Assembly (NCBI GenBank): GCA_013399115.1
Contig: VXAA01000098.1
Coordinates: 1 to 64,000 of the forward strand
Reading direction: 5' to 3'
From: Anseranas semipalmata
Taxonomy: Eukaryota > Chordata > Aves > Anseriformes > Anseranatidae
DNA: 64,000 nucleotides
Part shown: positions 25,418 to 37,651 of the stretch, one piece after another
How the letters are laid out: every line of letters begins with the position of its first letter
Position numbering within the stretch: position 1 is the first letter of the stretch
The notes under the pieces: generated by a model
Told to the model about the DNA's origin: nothing
The model's input: only the letters and a program-made list of their open reading frames with translations
The model's database searches: none
Program-made: the position numbers and the translations under genes

Positions 25418-26053
25418 CACGAGCACTGTGTCATGTTCAGTGCAGACCATCACTTCATATTCCATACTATTCGTGGTCTTCAGAAAATTTCCTCTTTTTT
25501 CTATATCAGTTTTAAGGCACCTAACACACTTTTTGTTGTGAGGTCAGTTTCTTGCTTGCCAGCTTATCTGAAATGGTTTGGGGGACATACAATGCTATTT
25601 GATACTAAGTGTGAATTTGTAACATATTTTGTTTATGGTGTGCTGCAAAAATTTGAGATGGGGATTTGGGAATCCACATCTATAGGATATGAATATTTTT
25701 ACTAATAAATATTGAGATTTGGCTATTGAGGTTGTCAGTTTTCTGGATGTTGTTATTTCAAACAAGAAAGACAAAATTTAGCCTGGAAATGGCTTACAGT
25801 TTCTATACATGGCTATCCTTGTGTTCACATGACCCAAATGCAACCCCTCTACCAGTGTGAGGCTCTTTATGACTGTTTTATGACTGCAAATTAGTATACA
25901 CTTTTGCCTAAGTTTCCATTATGTACAATAAAATACCATGAAAAGGTTTAGAGACTTAGAGTTGCATGAAAAAAATGTCTTTTAAGTACCTGAATGATCT
26001 GTGATTTCATGTGATTATGGCTATAATACTCGGATAATCCAAAATAATTGGAG

Positions 26054-26206
26054 CCCCTTTCCCCTTTCCCCTTTCCCCTTTCCCCTTTCCCCTTTCCCCT
26101 TTCCTTTCCTTTCCTTTCCTTTCCTTTCCCTTCCCTTCCCTTCCCTTCCCTTTCCCTTTCCCTTTCCCTTTCCCTTTCCCTTTCCTTTTCCCTTTCCCTT
26201 TCCCTT
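26054..26206 (-). repeat. Multi-phase C/T tract; minus strand G-quadruplex-prone
   Basis: A pure pyrimidine run of about 153 bases in four blocks: CCCCTTT x7 (26054-26102), CCTTT x5 (26103-26127), CCCTT x4 (26128-26147) and CCCTTT-type units (26148-26206). On the minus strand this gives more than ten GGG or GGGG tracts with 2-3-A spacers. That pattern fits G-quadruplex formation, and a homopurine-homopyrimidine tract can also form triplex DNA. The arginine/glutamate-rich minus-strand open frame across it is a repeat translation. Confidence 0.93.
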
Positions 26207-29134
26207 ATTAAGTTTTCATTCTTGGAGTGTATCATCTCATATATTTATTGGCTGTAACTTTATTTATTATGCTAGGCCTGTCTGTTTTCTGTAATATCAA
26301 TGTGGTTGCTTCATTTGCATTTATCTTAAAAATCTTTCCTTCCAATTGTATTTTCACCTGTAATTGTATATCAGGTGTTTTCTCTTTATGCATTCCGTTC
26401 CTAGATCTTTCTTCTCCAGTTTTCTGTCCTGAGAATTACCTCTATCAATATTCTCTTCCTTTAAATTAACCTCCATTTTACATGTCCCACATATCTTCTT
26501 CAAGGCAGACCAGCTTTCTCCTTGATTGTACTTGGGTGTTTATTGACCTGTCTGTCTATTGACCTGTTCCCTGCAAACTCTTTTTTCAGGTTCTTCTCAT
26601 TCCTGCTGTCTCACTTAGATTGAAACTGACCACCAACAGCTTCCTCTGCTATTCCCTGATCTGCACTTTGCTTCTCAATGAGCACTTAGTCATGAGCTAT
26701 TTGAATACCTTTTTCTCAGTGTCAGCTCTGAATCTATCTGTAACTCCAGTGACACTTCCTTGTCAGCAATATCAATTACAGAAGCATCTTTAATTTGCTC
26801 TTCTTTATCTGTCCCAAAGTTGCAGGGCTCAGCCAGTTCAGACAAGGGCTTAAAAATGCTTGGTATTATAAATTGAAGTGAATAAATACTATACCCAAAG
26901 TTTTCCTGGCAGAACATCCTCCAGCACCTGCTCTCATATAAGCAATGTTCTTGACAGCTCCTTTGCTGCGATGATTTCTATGATTATTTTTGTTTGGAAA
27001 GTACTAGGCTCATTTGAGAAAGCAAGTCAGAATAGTACATATATCTGCAAAATTTCCATCTTCCAATGCAAACATAGCATGAACGTATCTGTAATTATAC
27101 ATGATCTGGTTAAAATGTAACTGCCTCATAGCCAGCCAAAAGGAACCACAGCAGATCCACAAGATCTTTGTATTCAGATTGGAAACTCCTGTACAGAGGC
27201 CTTGAAATAATGAGATGCTTTTTTTCTTTTCAGTTTTAGTTATGCTAATAATTCTTGTTGTGTTCATATTTACATGACTCTGTAAAGCACAGACTGTTAA
27301 TATATGGAGAGCAAATAATAATCACTGTTTCTTTTATGTCTTATTCATGATTACTTTTTGTCTTTAATTTGCAATACTTTTAACTTAAATACAAGTTTCT
27401 GAATAATTGAGCTTCTACAAAAAAAAAGAAAAAACAGAAAGCATGCAATATGGGAATACATGGGGGAAATATCTGTTTTATGGCCCCATGCCAGTCGTTA
27501 CAATGAGACTTTTACATAGAAAAGTAATTTATCTATGAATAAATTCTTCAGACCTTACGAAAAAAAACATCAAAAATATTTGACACAATATTACTTGAGA
27601 CCTCATATTAAAGGATCTACAATTCCTTGGGTTTAGATTTTGATTTCTTTCTTCTATCTACCTTTTCATTGTAAAATTTCAGATCACTTACCTTCCTTGT
27701 TTAAGTGTAAAAGCATTAGAAATGAGACAGATTTTCAATGAAAGCAAGTGGAAATGAGGAACAACAAAAACTACTCCCAAACCAAAAGTCTTAGCTTCAA
27801 TGTCAGGATCTAACATAAACCAGCAGTTTTATTAAATGAGAGATTAAATGTCAATTACAATATTCTGACCTCTTGTGTTGGAAAGAACTAGGAATTGACA
27901 ATTAGAAAATCAATTTTTACAGTAATGCAGGTTCTAAAAGAACCACAGGACTAGGTAATAAATGACTGTCCCTCTGCCCTCTGCCATATATATTAAAAAC
28001 TTTTTGCTACAGCTATTTTTTCCATCCCAAGAAAGATTTCTATTTTTAAGTCATGCTCAGTTTTAGGTTGAAACAACATGCTTCAAAGAGCACAAATTTA
28101 TGGACATTAATTTATTTATATCAATTTTAGGGTTTAATAGATAATGATGAACCTCACACTTGTAAGTAAGTTTGTTGGAAAGGCAATAGGTGGGAAAGAA
28201 GGAAGCCAGGAAAAATACATATACATATACATGTGTAAGTATCTATATAAGAATACATAACAGAATATGACTCAGAAAATGTGGAGGTAGATCCAACAGT
28301 GCAGGTCTATGTAGAGGGCTAATCTAGGTTCTGTGAGCCAGCTACGTATTACCCTGTGTGGAGGATGTCCACGTTTTCTTAACAATTAAACTGATGCAGC
28401 TGTAGTCGCTTTTGGTTCTGGATACAGCTCAGCTATGAACAGCTCTGACACACCATAAAGACCCAACCAGGTTTACAAGTTTAAAGCAACAGGAAAAAGT
28501 ATTTGCAAGGTCTGGTTCTGCAGTAAGTGCCCAGATCTTAGACACTGTTGGCTTTTCTAGGTTGTGACAAGCATTTCTGTGGGTTTGACCAGAAATATCG
28601 GTCAGGCAAAATGGATAGATGGTTTAACAGAAATAGTTATCTATGCAAATCAGAATTTTCTTGTTAAAAATGTTTTGTCACAAAGTTTAGACAACCAGAA
28701 AGAGTGCTATGCTATTCAGTCAAGTCCCTTGGGTGCATTTGGGACTGAATATTTCACTGTTCACCTGTATCCCTCTGTTTACCTTTGGTGAAGACGGCAA
28801 ACAGCTCTACCAGCAAAACGGCTAAAGGTTATCAGACTTTCCATCATTAAGTCAGCTACACAGAGAACAGAATTTGTAATAATTTTATGGCTGATAGTTC
28901 ATATCACACATGAGGTGAATTAATAATATGGATATGAAGAAAAACAATTTATTAATGTTAATAACTCCTCCAATAAAATTTCCAGGAGGACCTATAGTGA
29001 TAAATTGAATAATTATGAGTATAATTATGACTAACTAGAACCATAATTTCATGCTAATGCAATAATAATGACACAAAAGTGTAGATCATGAATTTTAACT
29101 GCTCAGTTATTTCAAATTTCCACAAGGAGAGACC

Positions 29135-29172
29135 AAAAAGAAAAAAAAAAAAAAAAGAAAAAAAGAAAAAAA
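29135..29172. repeat. A-rich tract with G interruptions
   Basis: Thirty-eight bases of A with single G interruptions. Confidence 0.85.
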
Positions 29173-30147
29173 CCTCAGCCTTAAAATCTGATCAAGTTAT
29201 GCTTTGCTGCCAAAGAAAAACTATTCATTTCTTAAACAGACATCATTTTGATTATTTTTAGTGGACTGAAAAAAAAAAAAAGATCTTATTTTAATTGGAA
29301 ATCTAGTAGTATCTTGAAAGCAGAAAATGAATAGTCTGTGGAGCACACCATGAATCATCTATTAATCCTCTGGTTGCTTCTGAGAAGAAAAAGAACAATA
29401 CACAGAAGAATTGCAGATAAGTTTCATTTCAAACAAAAAGTTGTCGTACTTGAGTTTTACTTTATTTCTGGGGAAGTGTATATAGAATATAAACACCTCA
29501 GAAAAGCTGTGCAAATGTTCAGCAGTGATATCGTGTGCAAACAGCACCCCACAAACAAATATAGCTCAAGGTCAGATTCATTTTTACCAAATCATTTTGG
29601 CCTGGGGGAAAGTGAAGTCAGCAAAAATTGAGAGGAGTTGGTGAAAGGTTTCTCTGAAACCAAGCCGTTTCATTCCTTAGGATTTATTACAAAAACTAAT
29701 GAATGTCTCAGGTTTCAGGATGACTCAGAGCAATGCAATGCATCGTCCAAGGCAATTGCTATAGCTTTGGTTTACCATGGATGAGACCTGATTTAATGGC
29801 TCCCACTAATGGTGTAAACTGTTAGTCTATTAAAACTGCTGGGAATTAAAGTAGTGAGACAAAACTAATATATATTACACACACATCTCAAGTTCTGTAT
29901 TTTGTTTTGGTAGGAAGAAAAGATTTTCTATGCTTATTCTTCGCAATATAGAGGAAAAACCTTGGCTCAGAAGGCAATGGAAGGCATACATATTTGTATA
30001 TTGCAGGCAGTGATTGTAGCTATTACTTTCTCTGCATTCAAGCATGTGAGAACAAACAAATGTATAAAAAAAATACACCTATGACTTAATTGTGTTTCTC
30101 TGATGACTAGTTGATTCACCTAAATGGCCAGGAGGAAAAAGTCTCTG

Positions 30148-30240
30148 TTTTTTTTTTTTTGTTTTTTTGTTTTTTTTTTAGGGTGTGTGTTTTTGTGTTT
30201 TTATTTTTTTTTTTTTTGTTTTTTGTTTTGTTTTGTGTTT
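30148..30240. repeat. T-rich / (TTTTG)n low-complexity tract
   Basis: Long T runs separated by G, with a short GTGTGT piece near 30183 and TTTTG units at the right end. Confidence 0.85.
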
Positions 30241-31084
30241 CCTAACAACTAAACCCTTAGGGCTGCTTGCAATAGGGGCAGTTGGTGTGGGCCAAACTCA
30301 TACCAAGGTACTTGCTTGGTATAACTATTCACTAATTTCCTATCAGTGTTTCAGCCCATCCACTGACACTATTAAGTTAGAATAGGTTGGCCTTGACACT
30401 TCACACCCAAAGTCATGGAAGAACAGGTTTGTAGCTGATTTGTTTTCAGACATCTTGGGTCAAACCATTCTTCTTGCGGGTTTTATTCCCACCATGAAAC
30501 AAACCTGTCAGGTTATGAAGATAAATTTCAAAGAGTACTTAAAGTGCTTCTAATAGTGTCACAGTATTCTCTTCCACCAATGAATAAATAAATACATAAA
30601 TATATAAACTAAAATAAAAAATAATGCTGTTAACAAATTGCTTAATCTGTTGTTTATAGAGACTGTACAGAGTCTGTAACTAAAACTGTAGAGAAGATGA
30701 AGACTACCACAGCCTACAAGGCTACACAGAACAGTCCTAGTTGCACTCTGAAACACTCATCCATTCCTCTCACAATTTTGACAATGACCAAAGAATGAAC
30801 TCAGTTTGGAAACTGTGAGATATTTCAGTAATTTGCTGATGATCTGAAGAATTCCTCAATATAACTGTCAACCACAGAAGCACAGTTCCATCAAGCATGA
30901 TTTTATGGGTATCGAATTTGTTGTAGACGAATATATGTTAAAAAATATAGGATGTGGTTTAAAACCCTGCAAATATCAATTGGACTTAAGTACCTAACTA
31001 AATACAGTCACATGATTAAGGGTTTTGTTGAATACAGAATGTGTGTTGTAGTAATGTGGTGAAGGGACAAGGAGTGTGTGTAAA

Positions 31085-31215
31085 TTGTCCACTTTGTCGG
31101 TGTTGTGATGATGTTATGTTTATTTTGGTGTGGGGAATTCTTTTTTTTTGATGTAAGTGAGCTTTCTGAAGATTGTGATGATTGTGATGTAAAAGTATAT
31201 TGTGATGATAATTTT
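31085..31215 (+). repeat. TGTGATGAT-rich degenerate repeat
   Basis: The motif TTGTGATGAT, or close variants, recurs at least five times between about 31100 and 31215. It looks like the remains of a short tandem repeat. It gives serine- and histidine-rich antisense frames without similarity to known proteins. Confidence 0.5.
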
Positions 31216-31332
31216 GTGATGCTACAGATAGAGAACTGAATCCAAAGCAAGTCAAGTTATGAGAAATGGGAAGTTAATCTAGTAATTATGAATTATGACT
31301 ATGGCACCCTACCTACCATGGCACTATATCAT

Positions 31333-31373
31333 ATCTACCTACCTACTTATTTACCTATCTATTTGTCTATCTA
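31333..31373. repeat. (CTAC)n / (CTAT)n microsatellite, degenerate
   Basis: Tetranucleotide units CTAC, TTAC and CTAT over about 40 bases, partly decayed. Confidence 0.75.
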
Positions 31374-31423
31374 AAATAATCCGCGTCTGCAATTAAGCTA
31401 AATATTATTGTGTTTAGATTCAT

Positions 31424-31594
31424 GAAAAAAGTAAAAAGGAGAAGGAGAAGGGGAAGGGAATGGGAGAATGGGGGAATGGGAAAGGGAGTGGAAAGGGAAA
31501 GGAGAACGTGCAGAGGCAGTAAAGGAAGGTGCAGGAAGAAACAGAATGTGAAGGAAAGGAAGGGGAGGGAAGGCAAGGCAAGGCAAGAGGAAGA
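31424..31594 (+). repeat. Purine-rich (GGGAA/GGAA) tract
   Basis: About 170 bases of mostly A and G with several GGG and GGGG runs on the plus strand (31450-31500). It ends in three AAGGC units at about 31569-31586. The lysine/arginine-rich open frame over it is a repeat translation. Confidence 0.8.
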
Positions 31595-31623
31595 CTAAAG
31601 AATCCTTCTCCTGGAAGAGATGT

Positions 31624-31666
31624 TAATAAATAAATAAATAAATAAAATAATAATAATAATAATAAA
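31624..31666. repeat. (AAAT)n(AAT)n compound microsatellite
   Basis: Five AAAT units pass directly into about seven AAT units. Confidence 0.9.
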
Positions 31667-32166
31667 GCATAATTTCTTAACTTACTTGAACTGATTTATG
31701 ACCTACTTTGCTATGGGCTTATGACTTTCAATGTACAGAGTGTAGAAAACATAATTGCAGAATTTTATTTAAATTAGATTTTGAAAATTGTTTAAATAAA
31801 ACAGAAATAACCAATAGTAGAATCCGTTATGTACAGCCACAATACTGATTATATCAGTAATATTAACAAAGAATGTACAGAAAACTACTTTATTCATATG
31901 AGACAGGTGAGTACAGAAGGAAAACTACACTAATGCTTGCACCAGTGACTGCAGACAGTGGAACCTCCAGTACTCCTTCATGACTGTGAAGGAAGGTGTG
32001 AATGCTCACTTTTAGTTAATGCCAACGTAAGGAATTTAATAATTTTTGTTTCAGTGGAAAAAAATATTCTGCTTAGAGTGGACATGGACAGCAGAGTGTC
32101 TCCCTGTATTAGCTATAGTAAATATACAAAAGCATGACTAAGTCACCACTGGGTATTAAGATGCAA

Positions 32167-32206
32167 TTTTTTGTTTTGTTTTGTTTTGTTTTTGTTTTTT
32201 TTTTTT
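32167..32206. repeat. (TTTTG)n and T-run
   Basis: Four TTTTG-type units followed by a 12-T run. Confidence 0.85.
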
Positions 32207-34494
32207 ATAGTTAGTTAACTAGAAGCTGTGAAAGAAATAACTGTGAGTGAATAGTGTGGTTGTGTCTGGCTGGTAAAAATTCAGAGTAGTTCACCAGTTT
32301 TGAATGATCAATAATGAAATATCACCGGCCTGATTTAAATAGAAAACCTGAATGGAAAGTAACAAAAGAGATCAAATAAAAATGAAATCCAAAAGAGTAA
32401 GATTAAATTATATTTTAGATACTCATTGTCTCCTTTTGGATAAGTAAATATGCTGAAGAGTTTTCTGATGCCTCCAAAACATGTGAAAATAGACTGCTTA
32501 ATCTGAAATCTGTATAACAAAAGCAATAATAATATAGTAAAAGCTAGTTTCCTCAAGAGAGGTAGCAACCAACACAGTTGCACAACGTAACAAAAGATCA
32601 AATTAAAATTAATAAAGCCAAGCTTAAAAATTCTTAATTTTTAAAAGTTAGATGTTACAACACCTGAGCTTCCTGCATCTCAGATTGGTGACCAAATCTT
32701 TGAGGTATGCATTCTTTCCCATAATTGGTCTTTTTAGTAACATTATTTTTTATCATTTTTCTTCCCATTTATAGATGATCAATACAAGAAAATTAAGACT
32801 GAGGCTTTCATGGATAAGTTACTTGTCTGAAATTGTGACTGTGGAATGAAGTTCTTCATGTGGCAATCAGGATTTCAAAGTTGATACACTTACTCAAACC
32901 CAGTTCTCTGAGAAGCTTCAGCAATCTTCCACTGGGACTTTCCTGAGACCAGTTTTTTTTCATAACTCAAGCAATTCAAATAGTGTAGGTATTCAAGAGA
33001 CCTATGTTATGGGTAGCTGTGGGCCCTGAATAATCCTGCCGTATCAAATGATTTACATACACTCAAGAAAACAAAAGGCATCAACATGCATTAGACCACA
33101 TTCACACAAGGGTCATAAAAAGAGTCTAGCAGTATATTTAGCTTAATGGTACTTGGTCTAAGGCACTCAACCCATTGAAAAAAAAAAATGTGTTGCTTTT
33201 TCACTTTACTGTCTTTTGGGGCTTTTTTGGGGGGGTAGCTTTCCTTTGGCCATTTGACAAGGATACAGTAACAGTAGGATTTTCTGAAGAATCAGTAGGG
33301 GAATGATCAGTAAAATAAAAGGAGAAATAGGAAAAGATGGACATATGAAAGTAATAAATTGTACAGTGCCTCGAGAGAGAGCTTCTAAATAACAGTGTAG
33401 AAAATATCAGAGAAATAAAATGGGATGGAAAACAAGCCACAAGATTAGACTAGGATAAATGAAGAGGATGGAGAGCAGCCTGAGGCATGAACAAGAGGTT
33501 GCTCCAAATTCTGCCAGAGACTGAACTCTCATCTGAATGGCCCAATTTTATCTGAAAGCTAGAACGGGATATTGTATGTCACCTCTCTTCCTGGCATGTC
33601 CCTTTATGTCTCCCCTGAAACTAGGAACATTTTAAAGCATTCATCCCACACCTCCTTCATCAGTTTTCAGCAGCCAACAATATTAAGCTTTAATTTGTAA
33701 TACACAATGTCATTGTGGCTTCAGCTACAGTGGAGCCAGATAACATTTCCTGTTACATAGACAGATAAAAAATAAAAACGAACCTGATCAAAGGTTAATA
33801 ATTAATATAATTCCCAGGAATGCTAGACTTTTAAAAAATATTGAGGATGGACTACTTAAATAAAAAGAATAAATTTCTAGTTCAAAGGCTTTTGTGTCAA
33901 GATTAATAACTCTACTAGATAAAATGAATGCAAAGTAGATAGTACATCCCTTATGCAATTTCTTTCTTTCTTTCTTTTTAATCTAGCTATTGGGACAAAG
34001 TCAAAGAAGCTTGCAATGAAATCTTTGAGATTTGACTTAACTTGATGATGTCTTTGGAAGGGAGAAAAGCTATAAAAATCATCTCATGAGATGATAGATG
34101 CATGAATAAGGAAGATTTTATGTTTTATGGACTCATGTTTCAACTGAAGTTTTTAATATTATAATCATTATGCTACATTTTATACTTTCAAACATAATAG
34201 TTTCAAACATAAATTGCATTGTCTTACTTTCTCTGCTGAATCAGTGAAGGTGTCTTTCCATTTGGAAACAAAATCCTCATTCTGCCTTGAGAGTTTCCTA
34301 ACTTTCTTCATGTTGCATGTGTTGTTGGATACTACTCTAGGGAAGTGTGTGTCCTTGATGAGAACAGAAGATGGAAGTGATTTTGCTTTCACTTTGTTTT
34401 ATATATTACTCTCAAATAAGTATCAGAATTATTGAATATATCCAAAATTTTGCACACGTACGTAGTTATAAGTAATTAGCCATTACAAGTGACC

Positions 34495-34525
<31 letters not shown>

Positions 34526-34539
34526 AAGAAAAAAGAAAA
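34495..34539. repeat. A-run and (AAAAG)n
   Basis: A 16-A run, then AAAAG and AAAAAAG units, followed by a doubled 'ATCAAGA' at 34539-34553. Confidence 0.85.
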
Positions 34540-34643
34540 TCAAGAATCAAGAATCACCTTTTTTCTAATATTCAAATATTGGTCCATCACTATACGGTTT
34601 GTTCATATCTCTTCAGAGATTTTAATTTGCAATACTCAAATCG

Positions 34644-35208
34644 TGTGGTGGATTGAGTCCAGTCAGCAGCCAAGCACCACACAGCTGCTCACTCACTGCT
34701 CCACCTGCAGTGGTGGGATGGCAGAAAGAATAAGAGCAAAAGTGAGATAAATCGTTCAATAAGCTAAAGAAAGAGGAAGAAGAAAGAAAGAAAACAAACA
34801 GACAAATAAACAAGCAACAACAACAACAAAACAAATTATATAAAGACAATCACTTTCTACCTGCCACAAGTAGACTGATCTGTCTCTGAGAAAGGGCTAC
34901 CTACCCAAACACCACCTCCCCCATTTTTATTGCTGAGCATGACATTATATGGCAGAGAATATCTCTTTGGCCAGTTTGAGTCACTTGTCCCAGGAGTGTC
35001 CCCTCCCAGCTTCTTGCACACCTCCAACCTACTTGCTGGTGCAGGGGCAGAGTGAGAAACAGAGAAAGCCTTGATGCTGTATAAGGACTGTTCAGCGATA
35101 GCTAAAATATTGGTGTGTTATCAGCACGGTTTGGTCACAAATCCAGAACACAGCACCATATGGGCTGCTATGAAGAAAATTAATTCCATCCCAGCTAGAC
35201 CCAGTACA
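34644..35208 (-). mobile_element. Solo LTR of an avian endogenous retrovirus family
   Basis: On the minus strand it starts TGTACTGGGTCTAGCTGG at 35208 and ends in 'ccaccaca' at about 34644, giving the TG...CA ends of an LTR in about 565 bases. Its landmarks match the LTR at 59049-59781 on the plus strand: 'atggtgctgtg', 'aacacac...tgttttagctat', 'tgggaggggacac', 'ggccaaagagatattctctgcc' and 'catgctcagcaataaaa'. The A/T-rich 'aataaaa' after 'ctcagc' lies where a TATA box would be. No gag, pol or env sequence flanks it, so it is a solo LTR left by recombination between the two ends of a former provirus. No convincing target-site duplication is visible. Confidence 0.85.
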
Positions 35209-35336
35209 ACCTCCTTCCTCAGAATGTCCAAAATATGTGACACTATGCACATGCTTTGGGGTGGGGTGGGGAGATGACTTTTAATGTATCCCGTAATTTT
35301 CATCAGTGTGGGGAAAAAAAAGTTACTGTCTTGCTA

Positions 35337-35709
35337 CATGCTATATGAGGAACGGTTGAGGGAACGGGGGTTCTTTAGCATAGAGAAAAGGAGGCTCAGG
35401 GGAGACCTTATCGCTCTCTACAACTACCTCAAAGGAGGTTGTAGCTGGGTGGGGGTTGGTCTCTTCTCCCAAGCAACAAGTGATAGGACAAGAGGAAATG
35501 GGGAGGGTTAGGCTGGATATTAGGAAAAACTTCTTCACTGAAAGGGCTGTGAGGGATTGGAACAGGCTGTCCAGGGAAGTGGTTGAGTCACCATCCCTGG
35601 AGGTATTCAGATGTGGTGCTTAGGGACATGGTTTAGTGGTAGACTTGGCAGTGCTAGGTTGATGATCTTAGAGGTCTTTTCCAACCTAAATGATTCTATG
35701 ATTCTATGG
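35337..35709 (+). mobile_element. CR1 LINE 3' end (short)
   Basis: A 5'-truncated CR1 copy ending in ATTCTATGATTCTATGG at 35692-35708. It keeps [32 protein letters not shown] and DRTRGNG, then loses the frame. Compared with the copy at 11645-12136 it lacks several short internal blocks: about 17 bases after 'gaaatggg', about 10 after 'gtattca', and about 13 before the terminal 'gatgatctt'. Each lies in otherwise collinear sequence. It starts only about 130 bases beyond the solo LTR. Confidence 0.93.
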
Positions 35710-37626
35710 TGATCCATTAAGTTTTCTTTTCACACCAAACTAAAGGCAGTAAGCACCTGTAGTTAGATTTCTTTTCTTTTCCTCAGTCCAAGCAAGAAAA
35801 ACATGCAGCTCACTTCTAGCAAAATAAAGACTTTCATGCTTAAAATCTCTTTACCAAAGCAAAGTATAATTTGTACTTTAAGAGTTAGGAAAAGCAAGAA
35901 TACAATCATCATGAAGAATTGTACACCAATAAAAGGTTCTGTTACTTTTGTTTAGTTCTGACATATATAAACGAGATAAGTTTAAAGTGTTTGCCTGAAA
36001 GACATCTAATCTATATTCTCAAGGTTAAAGTACCATTTACTTAATAGGGTGTATATAAAACACCAGACACAGACAGGTGGAATATTGATGCAAAGTAAGG
36101 TTCAACAAAAGGAAAGTTACTTAATAATTGTGTAAAAACAGTGAGCCAGGTACTGTTTTGCTAATACTTCCTTTCTCCAAATCTTCATGTAGCTTGTTTA
36201 CTTGCAGAACCAGGTTGCTGTTGAACATCTGTACAGATACCAGTCTGATTTAGTTGACCAATAGTCACAGATCATTTTGAATAGTGTATCACTTGGCCTT
36301 CAGCTGCCATTCCAGAGCATGTGCCCCCTGTAGTTCCTTTGCTCTCTCTTTAGCCCTTCTGACATCTCTCCAGCCCAGTGTGGATGCCTTGGATCTCCAG
36401 GATGTCTCAAATGGTACTAAACATCTGTGTATGGGCAACTGAATTCAGTCCCAAGTGTATTTTTTGTGCCTGGAGGTATAGTTCAGGTGTTTGCTCAGGT
36501 TCATTACGACTGTGCTATCAATGGAGCTGCAACACTATCATCCCTTGCCAAACCATATCTAAAGACATATTTACAATGCCTAACTTTAAACATCTCAGAC
36601 TACAGGAATGGTGTCCAGATGCTCCTTATAGGGTAAATGAAGAGAAAAAAGGTTCTTCTAGAAGTGCCATCAGAATACATAAATTAAAGTTTTATGGCAG
36701 ATCTCTGACTTCTTCCATTTGCTATAGGACACAAGCCTCCAGATTAAGGATTATTCTCCCATATTTTCTTCAGACTGAAAGACTAACAAGTCTGATTTTA
36801 TTGAGGGCTTTTTTCAAAGACTGTGAGACTAAGTAAAATTTTCTGTTTTGTTTTCTAACAATTTTTCATACCCTATACAGACTATGAAATATTTTATTAT
36901 GATTGAATGTAGTGTATATGCTGTGAGTACATAGGATTTTATGATACTATCAGGCCCTGTGTATTTTCTCTGAGCCTAATGATGATGAAATACCTCTGTA
37001 ATTATGAATGTTTCGCTTGAAACTTGTAATAAAATACAGCTACCTTCCAACGGTTGCAGTGAAAGTTTCTACTCCCTGACTTGCCAGTAGATTACTTTCT
37101 CTAGACTTTCAGTGCATCATGTCAACATTTGGTAATTACAAAATGGGGATAGGACAACATTTTATTTTTTTATTTTTTAAAGGGGGCTTCACAAAATTAT
37201 CTATATACAGGAGCAGTATTGAAATCATCACAGGGTGTTGCATATAGCAGCATGAGCCTGTATCACAGTGTGATACATCAGCTGTAATACACCTAATCAA
37301 AGATGTTATTTTTTAAATGATATAATTCATAGTAAGAAACACAGTCATATTCAATACTGGTAGAATGGACTGGGTCAATGTCATTATAAATTAATGAAGA
37401 GATCAAAGGTCCAATTCATATATTGTCCTAACCAAAAAGTTATTTCAAATAGAGAAATCACAACATCCTGTTTTTAAATCTTGTGTTGTTATGTGTCAAA
37501 ATTACATCCATTATTAGAATGCTGCAGGAACCTATTTCACCCATCTTAGAATGTTTTTGTGCATGCATGTGTGTGTGTGTGTTTTATTTTATTTCTAAAA
37601 GCAATCATTTACAATATTTTCTGTCT
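35710..37626. other. Unique DNA, no gene seen
   Basis: The longest open frame (36378-36836, +) has no recognisable domain and atypical residue content. A 17-bp inverted repeat (37260-37276, 8-bp arms around one G) and a (TG)n run at 37567-37581 are the only structures noted. Confidence 0.5.
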
Positions 37627-37651
37627 NNNNNNNNNNNNNNNNNNNNNNNNN
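37627..37651. other. Assembly gap, 25 N
   Basis: Twenty-five undetermined bases flanked on the right by six T, probably a homopolymer-related gap. Confidence 0.98.

Larger units (their letters stand above)
26210..31300. other. AT-rich unique DNA, no gene seen
   Basis: No exon or recognised transposon is visible. A/G-rich runs lie at 29135-29172 and 29269-29282, and a T/G-rich run at 30148-30240. The segment at about 28280-28560 is a little richer in GC and contains no motif I can name. Confidence 0.5.
31670..34640. other. AT-rich unique DNA, no gene seen
   Basis: It contains a (TTTTG)n/T run at 32167-32206, a short TTCT repeat at 33963-33978 and an A/G run at 34495-34539. No exon is visible. 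Confidence 0.5.

Noticed and set aside
25143..25705. 132- and 157-codon plus-strand open frames
   Set aside because: They are carried through the (TTTTA)n array, whose 5-base unit with few stops in these frames keeps them open artificially.
26054..26206. Interstitial telomere repeat
   Set aside because: Units are CCCTTT or CCCCTTT, not the vertebrate CCCTAA.
25948..26294. RE/EK-rich or PF-rich open frames
   Set aside because: Translations of the C/T simple-sequence tract.
36378..36836. 152-codon plus-strand open frame
   Set aside because: No recognisable domain, Cys/Trp/Arg-rich chance composition, an overlapping frame of similar openness, and no splice or promoter context.
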